Shown here: piece after piece, positions 1 through 5,895 of the stretch
Position numbering within the stretch: the first letter of the stretch is position 1
Layout: every line of letters begins with the position of its first letter
Assembly: GCA_021163705.1 (NCBI GenBank)
Contig: JAGGTO010000046.1
Span: 1 to 9,938 of the forward strand
Direction of reading: 5' to 3'
Length of the DNA: 9,938 nt
Source of the DNA: Thermoplasmata archaeon
GTDB taxonomy: Archaea > Thermoplasmatota > Thermoplasmata > Thermoplasmatales > Aciduliprofundaceae
The notes under the pieces: generated by a model
What the model was told of the DNA's origin: nothing
The model's database searches: none
What the model saw: only the letters and a program-made list of their open reading frames with translations
Program-made: the position numbers and the translations under genes

Positions 1-387
1 GGAATTTACGCACTTCTTCTATTTTTGGAGGAGATAAAACTCAGAGTGGGTGCCCTTGGAGAGATAAGCTTTCCTCGAGGCTATTATGTCTATATAGGCA
101 CCGCTCAGAGAAATTTAAGAAAAAGAATAGAAAGGCATTTCAAAAAGGAGAAAAGAAAAAGATGGCATATAGATTATATCACCCCCTATGCAGAGATCTT
201 AGATGTGGTTGCGGTACCTCTGTCAAGGGAATGGGAAGAGAAAACTGCCAGATATTTAGAAAAAAGATATCCCTATATCAGGAATTTTGGCTCCAGTGAT
301 ACATCAGCTCTCTCACATTTTTTTTACTCTTCCTCCCCTACAATATGGAATGATGTTAAGGATTTTTTAAATCTCCATTTGAAATAG
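1..387 (+). CDS. DUF123 / GIY-YIG domain protein, 5'-truncated by the window edge
   Basis: The reading frame is open from base 1, giving 128 visible residues beginning GIYALL. The real start therefore lies just upstream of the window. A TTG at 25 could be read as a start, but it would remove the GIY half of the motif. Visible hallmarks are GIY at residues 1-3, YYVYIG at 28-33, an arginine-rich helix NLRKRIERHF at 38-47, WHIDYI at 55-60, a conserved glutamate around 79-80, and the C-terminal NFGSSD/SHFFY block at 96-109. These match the DUF123 family, a GIY-YIG-like domain found alone or fused to endonuclease III in archaea and some bacteria; its biochemical role is not settled. The family usually has a C-x-C pair in the GFGxSDCxCxSHL block, and here those positions read TSA. 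Whether that loss matters is unknown. The family call is strong; nuclease activity is inference. Confidence 0.85.
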   Translation, partial: GIYALLLFLEEIKLRVGALGEISFPRGYYVYIGTAQRNLRKRIERHFKKEKRKRWHIDYITPYAEILDVVAVPLSREWEEKTARYLEKRYPYIRNFGSSDTSALSHFFYSSSPTIWNDVKDFLNLHLK

Positions 388-398
388 AATCCGCCTAA

Positions 399-406
399 TT
401 TAAATA
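399..406 (+). promoter_or_regulatory. TATA box for the 429-1465 gene pair
   Basis: TTTAAATA is centred about 26-27 nt before the ATG at 429, the usual archaeal distance from TATA box to transcription start. No SD sequence precedes that ATG, so the transcript is probably leaderless. Confidence 0.6.
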
Positions 407-428
407 CCACCACATATTTTCCATTCTT

Positions 429-653
429 ATGGAAATTGAGCTTGGAGAGCTTGATGAAAGAAAAAGATTTGAAATAAAGCTCCAGATAGTGCTATATGAA
501 ACAGCTGAAAAGGTGAAGCAACGAGAGAGGGTTGAGGAGTTTGAAGAATATCAGAAGGAGAGGGTTGCCAAGATCAAAGAGATTCTTGGCTATGAGGGAA
601 AAACGCTGAGAATATTTGAGAATGGTCAGTTAATTTTTGAGGTGAAGGAATGA
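429..653 (+). CDS. Small charged helical protein of unknown function, coupled to a TatD-like hydrolase
   Basis: This 74-residue protein belongs to no family I recognise. It has no cysteines, no signal peptide and no membrane segment. Residues 1 to about 52 are rich in Glu, Lys and Arg with heptad-like hydrophobic spacing, suggesting one or two long helices or a coiled coil. The last 20 residues (TLRIFENGQLIFEVKE region) look like a beta hairpin. The ATG at 429 lacks an SD sequence but sits at leaderless distance from a TATA box at 399-406, which supports both the start and the reality of the gene. Its stop overlaps the next start in an ATGA, so it is cotranscribed and translationally coupled with the metal-dependent hydrolase. 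A role as partner or regulator of that enzyme is only a guess. Confidence 0.75.
   Translation: MEIELGELDERKRFEIKLQIVLYETAEKVKQRERVEEFEEYQKERVAKIKEILGYEGKTLRIFENGQLIFEVKE
639..645 (+). promoter_or_regulatory. Strong Shine-Dalgarno site for the TatD-like gene
   Basis: GAGGTGA lies four bases before the ATG at 650, inside the end of the preceding gene. It confirms the overlapping ATGA start and shows that this second gene of the unit is translated by the SD mechanism rather than as a leaderless message. Confidence 0.7.
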
Positions 654-1465
654 TTGTTTTTGATAATCATCTTCATCTCCAGTTTCACGGTGAGAATGTA
701 AATGCTGTGAGAAGATTTGAAAAATTTGGAGGCACACATATTAACCTCTGCAATGTTCCCAATTACTCCTATTCCCTGGATGAGAATTATTATCGAAGAA
801 TATATGATGATACTCTTAAACTTGCCGAAATGGTTAGAAGGGAAACCAATGTGAAGGTACTTGTCACAATAGGGCCGTATCCTGTGGACATGCTCGAACT
901 TCTTAAAAGGGGTATGAGCTTGGAAGAGGCCAGGACATTTTTAATTAGGGGGCTTGAAATCGCAGCTGAATACATTTCAAATGGTTTTGCTCATGCTATT
1001 GGAGAAATAGGAAGGCCACATTTTGAAGTTAGCAGGGAAATATGGGAGGCAAGCAATGAAGTAATTGTTGAGGGGATGAAAATTGCAAAGAGTTTGGGTG
1101 TGCCTGTGGTGCTTCATACTGAGAGTGCAACTGAAAGCACATGGAAGGACCTGGCGAATTTTGCAAATAAGGCAGGAATATCAAAAGAGATGGTTATAAA
1201 GCACTATTCCCCTCCTTTGGTGGATTCTCGCAACCATGGGATATTTCCCTCTATAATTGCATCCAGAAAGAATGTTCGCACTGCCTTAAATCAGGGAACA
1301 AGATTTCTCCTGGAGACAGATTTTATGGATGAGCCCTCGCGCAAAAATGCCGTTTTGCCTATAGAATCCGTGCCTAAGAGGGCAAGGTGGATTGTTCAGG
1401 AATATGGAGAGGATGTATGGTGCAAGATAATGGAGAATGCAAGAAGAATCTATGGGATAGAGTAA
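650..1465 (+). CDS. TatD-like metal-dependent hydrolase (amidohydrolase-fold TIM barrel)
   Basis: The 271-residue protein has the ordered metal-site motifs of the TatD/urease-like hydrolase superfamily: DNHLHL with H7 and H9 at the end of the first barrel strand, IGEIGRPHF with E119, VVLHTES with H156, VIKHYSPP with H185, and LETDFMD with D224. Together these predict a binuclear divalent-metal site in a TIM barrel. Bacterial TatD proteins are DNases, whereas the archaeal branch to which this appears to belong is annotated only as predicted metal-dependent hydrolases, so the substrate is unknown. Length is normal for the family and no signal peptide is visible, so it should be cytoplasmic. It is translated from an ATG overlapping the stop of the small upstream gene, with GAGGTGA at 639-645. 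The fold call is firm; a DNase or other specific activity is not supported by the sequence alone. Confidence 0.88.
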   Translation: MIVFDNHLHLQFHGENVNAVRRFEKFGGTHINLCNVPNYSYSLDENYYRRIYDDTLKLAEMVRRETNVKVLVTIGPYPVDMLELLKRGMSLEEARTFLIRGLEIAAEYISNGFAHAIGEIGRPHFEVSREIWEASNEVIVEGMKIAKSLGVPVVLHTESATESTWKDLANFANKAGISKEMVIKHYSPPLVDSRNHGIFPSIIASRKNVRTALNQGTRFLLETDFMDEPSRKNAVLPIESVPKRARWIVQEYGEDVWCKIMENARRIYGIE

Positions 1466-1472
1466 CGGCATC

Positions 1473-1480
1473 TTTTTATA
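1473..1480 (+). promoter_or_regulatory. TATA box for the 1502 gene
   Basis: TTTTTATA is centred about 25 nt before the ATG at 1502, and no SD sequence follows. This predicts a leaderless transcript and favours the ATG at 1502 over the in-frame ATG at 1511. Confidence 0.6.
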
Positions 1481-1501
1481 TGGCTTCTCACTTCCGACTA
1501 C

Positions 1502-1834
1502 ATGGAGTACATGGATGAGGAATACTGCAAATTGCTAGAAGAATATGTGAACGAGCTTCTCATGGCACTGATAGTGGATATGATGAAGCACGGGATCTTC
1601 GAGGAGAAAAGTGATGATATTGTGGTTAAAAAGAGATTTATAGAAGAAGTAAAAGAACTCCTTGATAGGATGAATGAAGGAGATAAATATGATAAGATTT
1701 CCAGGGCTGTGTATAGGAATCTTGCATCTTACTATGCAGAAAATATGTATGAGGAAGAGATGGTTGCAAGGGCAAATATACTTCTCAATTATGTTGGTGA
1801 TGAGCTCGAGAAATACCTGGTTGAAAAACTTTAA
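1502..1834 (+). CDS. Small acidic all-helical protein of unknown function
   Basis: This 110-residue protein matches no family I can name. It is strongly acidic and appears all-helical, with long amphipathic stretches at about 3-30, 45-58, 63-83 and 85-110 separated by short charged turns. It has one cysteine (C9), no obvious metal motif and no convincing membrane span, although LLMALIVDMM near residues 19-28 is a hydrophobic helix face. The start at 1502 is supported by a TATA box at 1473-1480 at leaderless distance. The stop codon overlaps the likely TATA box of the S6e gene, so the two are close neighbours on one strand but probably have separate promoters. Read-through into the ribosomal genes is possible. 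Confidence 0.75.
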   Translation: MEYMDEEYCKLLEEYVNELLMALIVDMMKHGIFEEKSDDIVVKKRFIEEVKELLDRMNEGDKYDKISRAVYRNLASYYAENMYEEEMVARANILLNYVGDELEKYLVEKL

Positions 1835-1838
1835 AATA
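1830..1838 (+). promoter_or_regulatory. TATA box for the S6e-aIF2 gamma operon
   Basis: TTTAAAATA overlaps the stop codon of the upstream gene. A start site about 26 nt downstream, near 1860, would give a leader of about 15 nt that just contains the SD element at 1864-1868 before the S6e ATG. Confidence 0.5.
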
Positions 1839-1863
1839 AGAGTTCCTATTATGCGGATAAAAA

Positions 1864-1868
1864 GGTGA
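1864..1868 (+). promoter_or_regulatory. Shine-Dalgarno site of the S6e gene
   Basis: GGTGA, within AAGGTGATG, ends six bases before the ATG at 1875. S6e is thus read from a short SD-bearing leader, unlike the apparently leaderless first genes of neighbouring units. Confidence 0.65.
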
Positions 1869-1874
1869 TGAGCC

Positions 1875-2264
1875 ATGGCAACTTTCAAGGTGGTGATTAA
1901 CGATACACAAACGGGAAAATCGTATCAGAAGGAGGTTACTGGTACCAAGGCAAATTCTCTAATTGGAAAGAGAATAGGGCAGGAAATTGATGGAGTGTTT
2001 GTAGATTTGCCAGGTTACAAACTTGTAATAACCGGTGGCACTGATAAAGACGGTTTTCCGATGAGACCAAATCTTCAGGGAGCACGAAGAAAAAAGCTAC
2101 TTCTCAAAGGAGGCATTGGATTCCATCCAAAGAGAAAGGGTATGAGGAAAAAGAAGATGGTTCGTGGAAATACCATCTCTGCGGACATTGTGCAGATAAA
2201 TATGAAAATTGTGCAGTATGGCCCAAAGCCCATTGAGGAGGCCATAAAGGAAGGTGAAGCATGA
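1875..2264 (+). CDS. rps6e: 30S ribosomal protein S6e
   Basis: At 129 residues this has the expected length of archaeal S6e, which lacks the long C-terminal phosphorylated tail of eukaryotic S6. Recognisable blocks are the N-terminal strand MATFKVVINDTQTGKSY, the LIGKRIGQEIDG segment near residues 29-40, GGTDKDGFPMRP at about 54-65, and the basic stretch FHPKRKGMRKKKMVRG at about 83-98, which suits rRNA contact. It is a component of the small ribosomal subunit. The start is fixed by GGTGA at 1864-1868, and the stop overlaps the ATG of the aIF2 gamma gene as ATGA. The S6e-aIF2 gamma pairing is a conserved euryarchaeal order, so cotranscription of a ribosomal protein with an initiation factor is expected here. 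Confidence 0.97.
   Translation: MATFKVVINDTQTGKSYQKEVTGTKANSLIGKRIGQEIDGVFVDLPGYKLVITGGTDKDGFPMRPNLQGARRKKLLLKGGIGFHPKRKGMRKKKMVRGNTISADIVQINMKIVQYGPKPIEEAIKEGEA
2253..2257 (+). promoter_or_regulatory. Shine-Dalgarno site of the aIF2 gamma gene
   Basis: GGTGA within the end of the S6e gene ends three bases before the ATG at 2261. It supports that start over the in-frame ATG at 2267, although the latter remains possible. Confidence 0.5.
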
Positions 2265-3487
2265 GCATGCCAAAGCAGCCAGAGGTAAACATCGGTATGG
2301 TTGGGCATGTTGATCATGGAAAGACCACATTAACTAAGGCAATTACAGGTAAATGGACCGATACCCATAGCGAAGAGATGAGGAGGGGTATAACGATAAA
2401 ATTGGGATATGCCGATGCCGCATTTTATAAATGCAAAGATGTTGATGAGCCCATGTGTTATGTTTCTAACAAATCCAAATGTCCCGATGGTGCAGATTTA
2501 TTGAGGGTAGTATCATTTGTGGATGCCCCCGGTCACGAGACACTTATGGCCACCATGCTTAGTGGCGCGGCCATAATGAATGGGGCATTGCTTGTTATAG
2601 CGGCAAATCAGAAATGTCCACAGCCGCAGACAAAGGAGCATCTGATGGCTCTTGATATTGTAGGTGTTAAGAATATTGTAGTTGTGCAGAACAAAATAGA
2701 TCTTGTGGATGATGAAAGAGCCAAGGAGAATTATAATGAGATTGTGGAATTTGTGAAGGGTACCGTGGCTGAAGGTGCACCCATAATCCCTGTAAGTGCC
2801 CATCATGATGCAAATATAGATGTTTTAATAGAGGCCATTGAGAAGCACATACCAACGCCCAAGTTTGATCCGAGTAAGCCGCCAAGATTGTATATAGCAA
2901 GGAGCTTTGATGTGAACAAGCCAGGCACAAGACCGAAGGATCTTGTGGGGGGAGTTATTGGAGGCTCGCTCATTCAGGGAAAATTCAAGGTGGGTGATGA
3001 AATAGAGATTCTGCCCGGATTTTATATTCCCCAGGGCAATAAGATAGGGTGGGAGCCCATTTACACCACGATTTCTTCCCTCATGGCGGGCGGCAGATAC
3101 TGGAATGAAATAAGGCCCGGAGGTCTTGTGGGAATAGGCACAAAATTAGATCCCTCCATAACGAAGAATGATGGACTCATAGGTCGAATGGCAGGCAAGC
3201 CGGGCACACTTCCTCCGGTTTTGGAAGAGCTGACTCTTGACACTTATCTCCTTGAGAGAGTTGTGGGCTCTCGAGAGGAGCGGGAAGTGGAAAAGATAAG
3301 AAGTCGCGAGGTTCTGATGCTCAATGTGGGCACTCTTGCCACCATAGGAATGGTTATGAGTGCAAGAGATAATGTTGTGGATATAAAATTAAAATATCCT
3401 GTGGTGGCAGAAAAGGGGCAAAGAGTTGCCATTGGAAGAAAGATAATGAACAGATGGCGTCTCATAGGCTATGGGATAATAAAGTAA
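2261..3487 (+). CDS. eif2g: Translation initiation factor aIF2, gamma subunit
   Basis: This 408-residue GTPase carries initiator Met-tRNA to the small subunit as part of the aIF2 alpha-beta-gamma complex. GTPase motifs are clear: G1 GHVDHGKT (15-22), a switch I region with RRGITIKLGY (41-50), G3 DAPGH (88-92), G4 NKID (144-147) and G5 around PVSAHH. They are followed by the two beta-barrel domains, including the signature RSFDVNKPGT and the C-terminal RWRLIGYGI. Length matches the family (about 410). One oddity is the zinc-knuckle insert before G3. Instead of two CxxC pairs it has single cysteines at 58, 66 and 74, with Val and Gly where the second Cys of each pair would be. The gene overlaps the S6e stop as ATGA and ends one base before the stop of the convergent minus-strand gene. 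Confidence 0.97.
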   Translation: MSMPKQPEVNIGMVGHVDHGKTTLTKAITGKWTDTHSEEMRRGITIKLGYADAAFYKCKDVDEPMCYVSNKSKCPDGADLLRVVSFVDAPGHETLMATMLSGAAIMNGALLVIAANQKCPQPQTKEHLMALDIVGVKNIVVVQNKIDLVDDERAKENYNEIVEFVKGTVAEGAPIIPVSAHHDANIDVLIEAIEKHIPTPKFDPSKPPRLYIARSFDVNKPGTRPKDLVGGVIGGSLIQGKFKVGDEIEILPGFYIPQGNKIGWEPIYTTISSLMAGGRYWNEIRPGGLVGIGTKLDPSITKNDGLIGRMAGKPGTLPPVLEELTLDTYLLERVVGSREEREVEKIRSREVLMLNVGTLATIGMVMSARDNVVDIKLKYPVVAEKGQRVAIGRKIMNRWRLIGYGIIK

Positions 3488-3488
3488 A

Positions 3489-4076
3489 TCAAAGGGATTC
3501 GAGTTTCATCTGATGCTTCTCCTTATTCACATAACCCTTGAGATTGTAAGCTTCCACTACCAAGTCCCATAGAATCTGGAGATATTCCTCTTCATAACTC
3601 TGTGTGGGCTGATATGCCGAATTATTCTTGGGAATATTCATGCCCTCTTGAAGGAGCTGCTGAAGAGCCTTCTTTCTTTCTTCCCCATATACCTTCTCTT
3701 TGTAATATGGCATGCCCACCCCACATTTTTCAAGCTCTCTCATAAATATAGGTCTTTTGAATAGCTTGTAAAGAGTATAGAGGGTGATATCAGATGCTCT
3801 TTCTTCACTTATCATCCTTGCCTTCTCCCCTATAATCTCATAGATGCTTCTCTTTTTGCTCTGCTGCACACTGAATACCCTGGCCGGCTTTATTACTCTC
3901 TCTCTCAGTATACCCATATCCGCAAGAGCCTGCAAATATCCTGTGAGTATAAGCCGATGCTTTTTTATTCCAACTTTTTCAAGTTCTTTGGAAAGATCAT
4001 TGATAGATCTCCCATCCTTGCCCAACAGTTCGATTATTATGTCCTTAAGGGGTTTACCCAGCATGCCCTTCTCCAT
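3489..4076 (-). CDS. Winged-helix DNA-binding-like protein of unknown function
   Basis: This 195-residue protein begins with a probable winged helix-turn-helix: helices around residues 9-19 (LKDIIIELLGK), 24-35 (SINDLSKELEKV) and 38-54 (recognition-type helix KKHRLILTGYLQALADMG), then a short wing ILRERVIKPARVFSV (56-70). The remainder looks helical and charged, with C118 the only cysteine, and matches nothing I recognise. There is no signal peptide or membrane segment. The start is ATG at 4074-4076; an in-frame stop lies 21 bases further upstream with no other good start between. It is convergent with aIF2 gamma (one base between stops) and divergent from the formate dehydrogenase operon, so a regulator of that operon, of itself, or an archaeal chromatin/repair wHTH protein are all possible. 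Function is inference from fold and position. Confidence 0.7.
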   Translation of the reverse strand: MEKGMLGKPLKDIIIELLGKDGRSINDLSKELEKVGIKKHRLILTGYLQALADMGILRERVIKPARVFSVQQSKKRSIYEIIGEKARMISEERASDITLYTLYKLFKRPIFMRELEKCGVGMPYYKEKVYGEERKKALQQLLQEGMNIPKNNSAYQPTQSYEEEYLQILWDLVVEAYNLKGYVNKEKHQMKLESL

Positions 4077-4084
4077 GAAAATCC

Positions 4085-4099
4085 GAGAAAGTAATTCTC
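4085..4099. repeat. Inverted repeat between TATA box and start of the winged-helix gene
   Basis: GAGAA-AGTAA-TTCTC is a perfect 5-bp inverted repeat with a 5-base spacer. It sits between the minus-strand TATA box (4107-4114) and the start codon, at about the predicted transcription start, where a bound repressor could block initiation. Short repeats like this occur by chance in AT-rich DNA, so this is tentative. Confidence 0.3.
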
Positions 4100-4106
4100 A
4101 TCGCTC

Positions 4107-4114
4107 TATAAATA
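4107..4114 (-). promoter_or_regulatory. TATA box for the winged-helix gene
   Basis: On the minus strand the sequence reads TATTTATA. It is centred about 34 nt before the ATG at 4076, predicting a start site near 4084 and a leader of about 8 nt without an SD element. Confidence 0.45.
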
Positions 4115-4187
4115 GATTTTGTTATTTTATTCCCATCAAAAAATTTTAATCCATTATATTTTCATTTCTTCAGTCATCGGGGGGAAT

Positions 4188-4199
4188 GAAACGAGTTTC
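4188..4199. repeat. Palindromic site upstream of the formate dehydrogenase operon promoter
   Basis: GAAAC-GA-GTTTC is a near-perfect 12-bp palindrome ending about five bases before the A-rich TATA-like region of the operon, preceded by a run of six G at 4179-4184. Its position next to the BRE/TATA element suits an activator or repressor site. No second copy was noticed elsewhere in the window, so function is inference. Confidence 0.35.
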
Positions 4200-4204
4200 G
4201 TAAA

Positions 4205-4213
4205 AAATAAATA
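4205..4213 (+). promoter_or_regulatory. TATA-like element for the formate dehydrogenase operon
   Basis: AAATAAATA is centred about 26 nt before the ATG at 4235, and no SD-like sequence lies between. A leaderless operon transcript is predicted. The element sits in a longer A/T-only tract (4201-4217), so the exact register is uncertain. Confidence 0.5.
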
Positions 4214-4234
4214 AATAGCAATCAATATCTCGAC

Positions 4235-4684
4235 ATGCACGAGAGGATCAGAGAGATAATTTTGAAGAACAGAGATAGGGACGCAAAGCTTCTTGCCATT
4301 CTACATGACATTCAGGATGAATTTGGATATATTCCACAGAAGGCCATCGAGTTCATCTCTCAGGAGCTTAAGATTCCAGAGGGAGAAATTTATGATACCA
4401 TATCCTTCTACTCATTTTTCACATTCAAACCTGCAAAACACATCATAAGGATATGCAATGGAATAGTGTGTAATATGAAGGGCTCAGGAGAGATAATCAA
4501 AGCCATAGAGGAGAAATATGGGATTGGCAATGGAGAAACCACCTCGGATGGTTTGTTTACTCTTCAAATTGTGGAATGTATAGGGAGGTGTGAATCTCCA
4601 CCGGCCATGCTTGTGGATGATGAGGTCTATGGGAATCTCACCCCTGAAAAAGCTCTTGAAATTCTCAGGAGGTATGAAAAATGA
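4235..4684 (+). CDS. NuoE-like [2Fe-2S] subunit of a formate dehydrogenase complex
   Basis: This 149-residue protein has the length and layout of the 24-kDa NuoE/HndA/FdsG family. An N-terminal helical part includes the family signature LLAILHDIQDEFGYIP (19-34), and the remainder is a thioredoxin-like [2Fe-2S] domain. The four ligands are present as C74 and C79 (CNGIVC), and C115 and C119 (ECIGRC). It is the first gene of a three-gene operon, overlaps the next start as ATGA, and would transfer electrons alongside, or structurally support, the NuoF-like flavoprotein. The same family serves complex I, NAD(P)-reducing hydrogenases and soluble formate dehydrogenases; the downstream catalytic subunit identifies the last of these. 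Its ATG lacks an SD sequence and sits at leaderless distance from the TATA-like element at 4205-4213. Confidence 0.93.
   Translation: MHERIREIILKNRDRDAKLLAILHDIQDEFGYIPQKAIEFISQELKIPEGEIYDTISFYSFFTFKPAKHIIRICNGIVCNMKGSGEIIKAIEEKYGIGNGETTSDGLFTLQIVECIGRCESPPAMLVDDEVYGNLTPEKALEILRRYEK
4668..4673 (+). promoter_or_regulatory. Shine-Dalgarno site of the NuoF-like gene
   Basis: GGAGGT lies seven bases before the ATG at 4681, which overlaps the stop of the NuoE-like gene. It fixes the short N-terminus of the NuoF-like protein. Confidence 0.7.
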
Positions 4685-5895
4685 AGCTTCTAAAAGAAGC
4701 TAGGAATTTAGATTCATATCTTTCACAGGGAGGATTTAATGCCCTTGAGTCATCTCTAAAAAAAGCTCAAGTAAAAATTATTGAGGAGATAGAAAATTCT
4801 GGGCTTGTGGGAAGGGGAGGTGCGGCTTTTCCCACCGGGCTGAAGATGAAGTATGTGGCCATGAACTCTCAAACTCCAAAATTCATTGTGGCCAATGCCG
4901 ATGAAGGAGAGCCGGGAACATTTAAAGATCGTGTGCTTATGGAGAAAAACCCATATCGGATACTCGAAGGGATGATAATTTCTGCATATGCTATCGGGGC
5001 AAAAAAAGGATTTGTGTACATAAGGCAAGAATACAGAAAGATAGCACATAAATTGGGTGAAATTATAAAAGAGCTTCGCCAGGAGGGGTATCTAGGTAGA
5101 AATATTATGGGTTCAAAATTCTCCTTTGATATTGAGATTGTGATAGGAGCCGGAGCCTATATATGTGGAGAAGAGACCGCGTTGCTTGAAAGCATTGGAG
5201 GTAAGAGAGGTTTTCCAAGGATCAAACCACCTTATCCGGCACAGCATGGTCTGTGGGGTAAGCCCACACTGGTAAACAATGTGGAAACGCTTGCAAATAT
5301 ACCTCTTATAATCAACATGGGAGGAGAGAATTATCGCACCCAGGGTACGGAACTATGCCCAGGACCCAAGCTATTTAGTGTGAGTGGATTTGTTAAAAAA
5401 CCGGGGGTCTATGAGGAGCTTATGGGCAAGGCAACGATAGCTGAGATAATTGAAAGAGCTGGGGGAGTAGATGGTGAGCTTAAGGGATTTATGATAGGAG
5501 GCGGGGCTGCAGGTTACATAGTGAATGAGAGCTATCTTGATATGCCTCTCTGCTATTATCATGCCAGGGCCAGAGGAATATCTCTGGGCACCGGAACCAT
5601 AATAGTTTTCAACACCTCCGTTAATCTCTGGAAAATTTTGCTCAAAATCGCAGAATTTTTTGAGCATGAATCCTGTGGTCAGTGTTTTCCCTGCAGATAT
5701 GGAACCAAAAGAATGAGGAGCATAATTTCAAAGATAGTGAATGGAAATGGAAAAAGGGAGGATATTGATTTCCTTAATAGGATAGCGAGGGCCATGAAAA
5801 TAGCATCTCTATGTCCTCTGGGAACAAGTGCACCAATAGCCTACCAGTCTGCAATGAAACATTTCAAGGAGGAGCTCCTGGAGGTGATAGAATGA
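4681..5895 (+). CDS. NuoF-like FMN/NAD(H)-binding subunit of a formate dehydrogenase complex
   Basis: This 404-residue flavoprotein is the predicted site of NAD(P)+ reduction. It contains the glycine-rich nucleotide motif GRGGAAFPTGLK (44-55), the FMN-binding NADEGEPGTFKDR (72-84), the signature GAYICGEETALLES (158-171), GKPTLVNNVETLANIP (193-208), a SLBB-like region around 230-295, and the [4Fe-4S] ligands C332, C335, C338 (SCGQCFPC) and C378. It is minimal. It lacks the N-terminal thioredoxin-like [2Fe-2S] extension and the C-terminal ferredoxin domain that bifurcating HydB/HndC-type subunits carry, so it is closer to the NuoF core. GGAGGT at 4668-4673 sets the start, and its stop overlaps the next ATG. 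NAD versus NADP preference cannot be read from the sequence with confidence. Confidence 0.94.
   Translation: MKLLKEARNLDSYLSQGGFNALESSLKKAQVKIIEEIENSGLVGRGGAAFPTGLKMKYVAMNSQTPKFIVANADEGEPGTFKDRVLMEKNPYRILEGMIISAYAIGAKKGFVYIRQEYRKIAHKLGEIIKELRQEGYLGRNIMGSKFSFDIEIVIGAGAYICGEETALLESIGGKRGFPRIKPPYPAQHGLWGKPTLVNNVETLANIPLIINMGGENYRTQGTELCPGPKLFSVSGFVKKPGVYEELMGKATIAEIIERAGGVDGELKGFMIGGGAAGYIVNESYLDMPLCYYHARARGISLGTGTIIVFNTSVNLWKILLKIAEFFEHESCGQCFPCRYGTKRMRSIISKIVNGNGKREDIDFLNRIARAMKIASLCPLGTSAPIAYQSAMKHFKEELLEVIE
5880..5888 (+). promoter_or_regulatory. Shine-Dalgarno site that fixes the start of the formate dehydrogenase catalytic gene
   Basis: GGAGGTGAT closely matches the archaeal anti-SD complement and ends three bases before the ATG at 5892, which overlaps the NuoF-like stop codon as ATGA. 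This selects 5892 over the in-frame ATG at 5811, which would add 27 residues lying inside the upstream gene. Confidence 0.8.

Noticed and set aside
25..387. TTG at 25 as the start of the DUF123 gene
   Set aside because: The frame is open to base 1 and the upstream residues GIYALL supply the GIY half of the family motif, so the gene is simply truncated by the window.
1535..1888. Minus-strand 117-codon open frame opposite the 1502 gene
   Set aside because: It is antisense to a gene with its own promoter, has low-complexity composition rich in Ile, Phe and His, and no recognisable domain.
5811..5891. N-terminal extension of the formate dehydrogenase gene from an ATG at 5811
   Set aside because: It lies wholly within the NuoF-like gene in another frame, has no domain content, and the ATG at 5892 has a near-perfect SD site and ATGA overlap.
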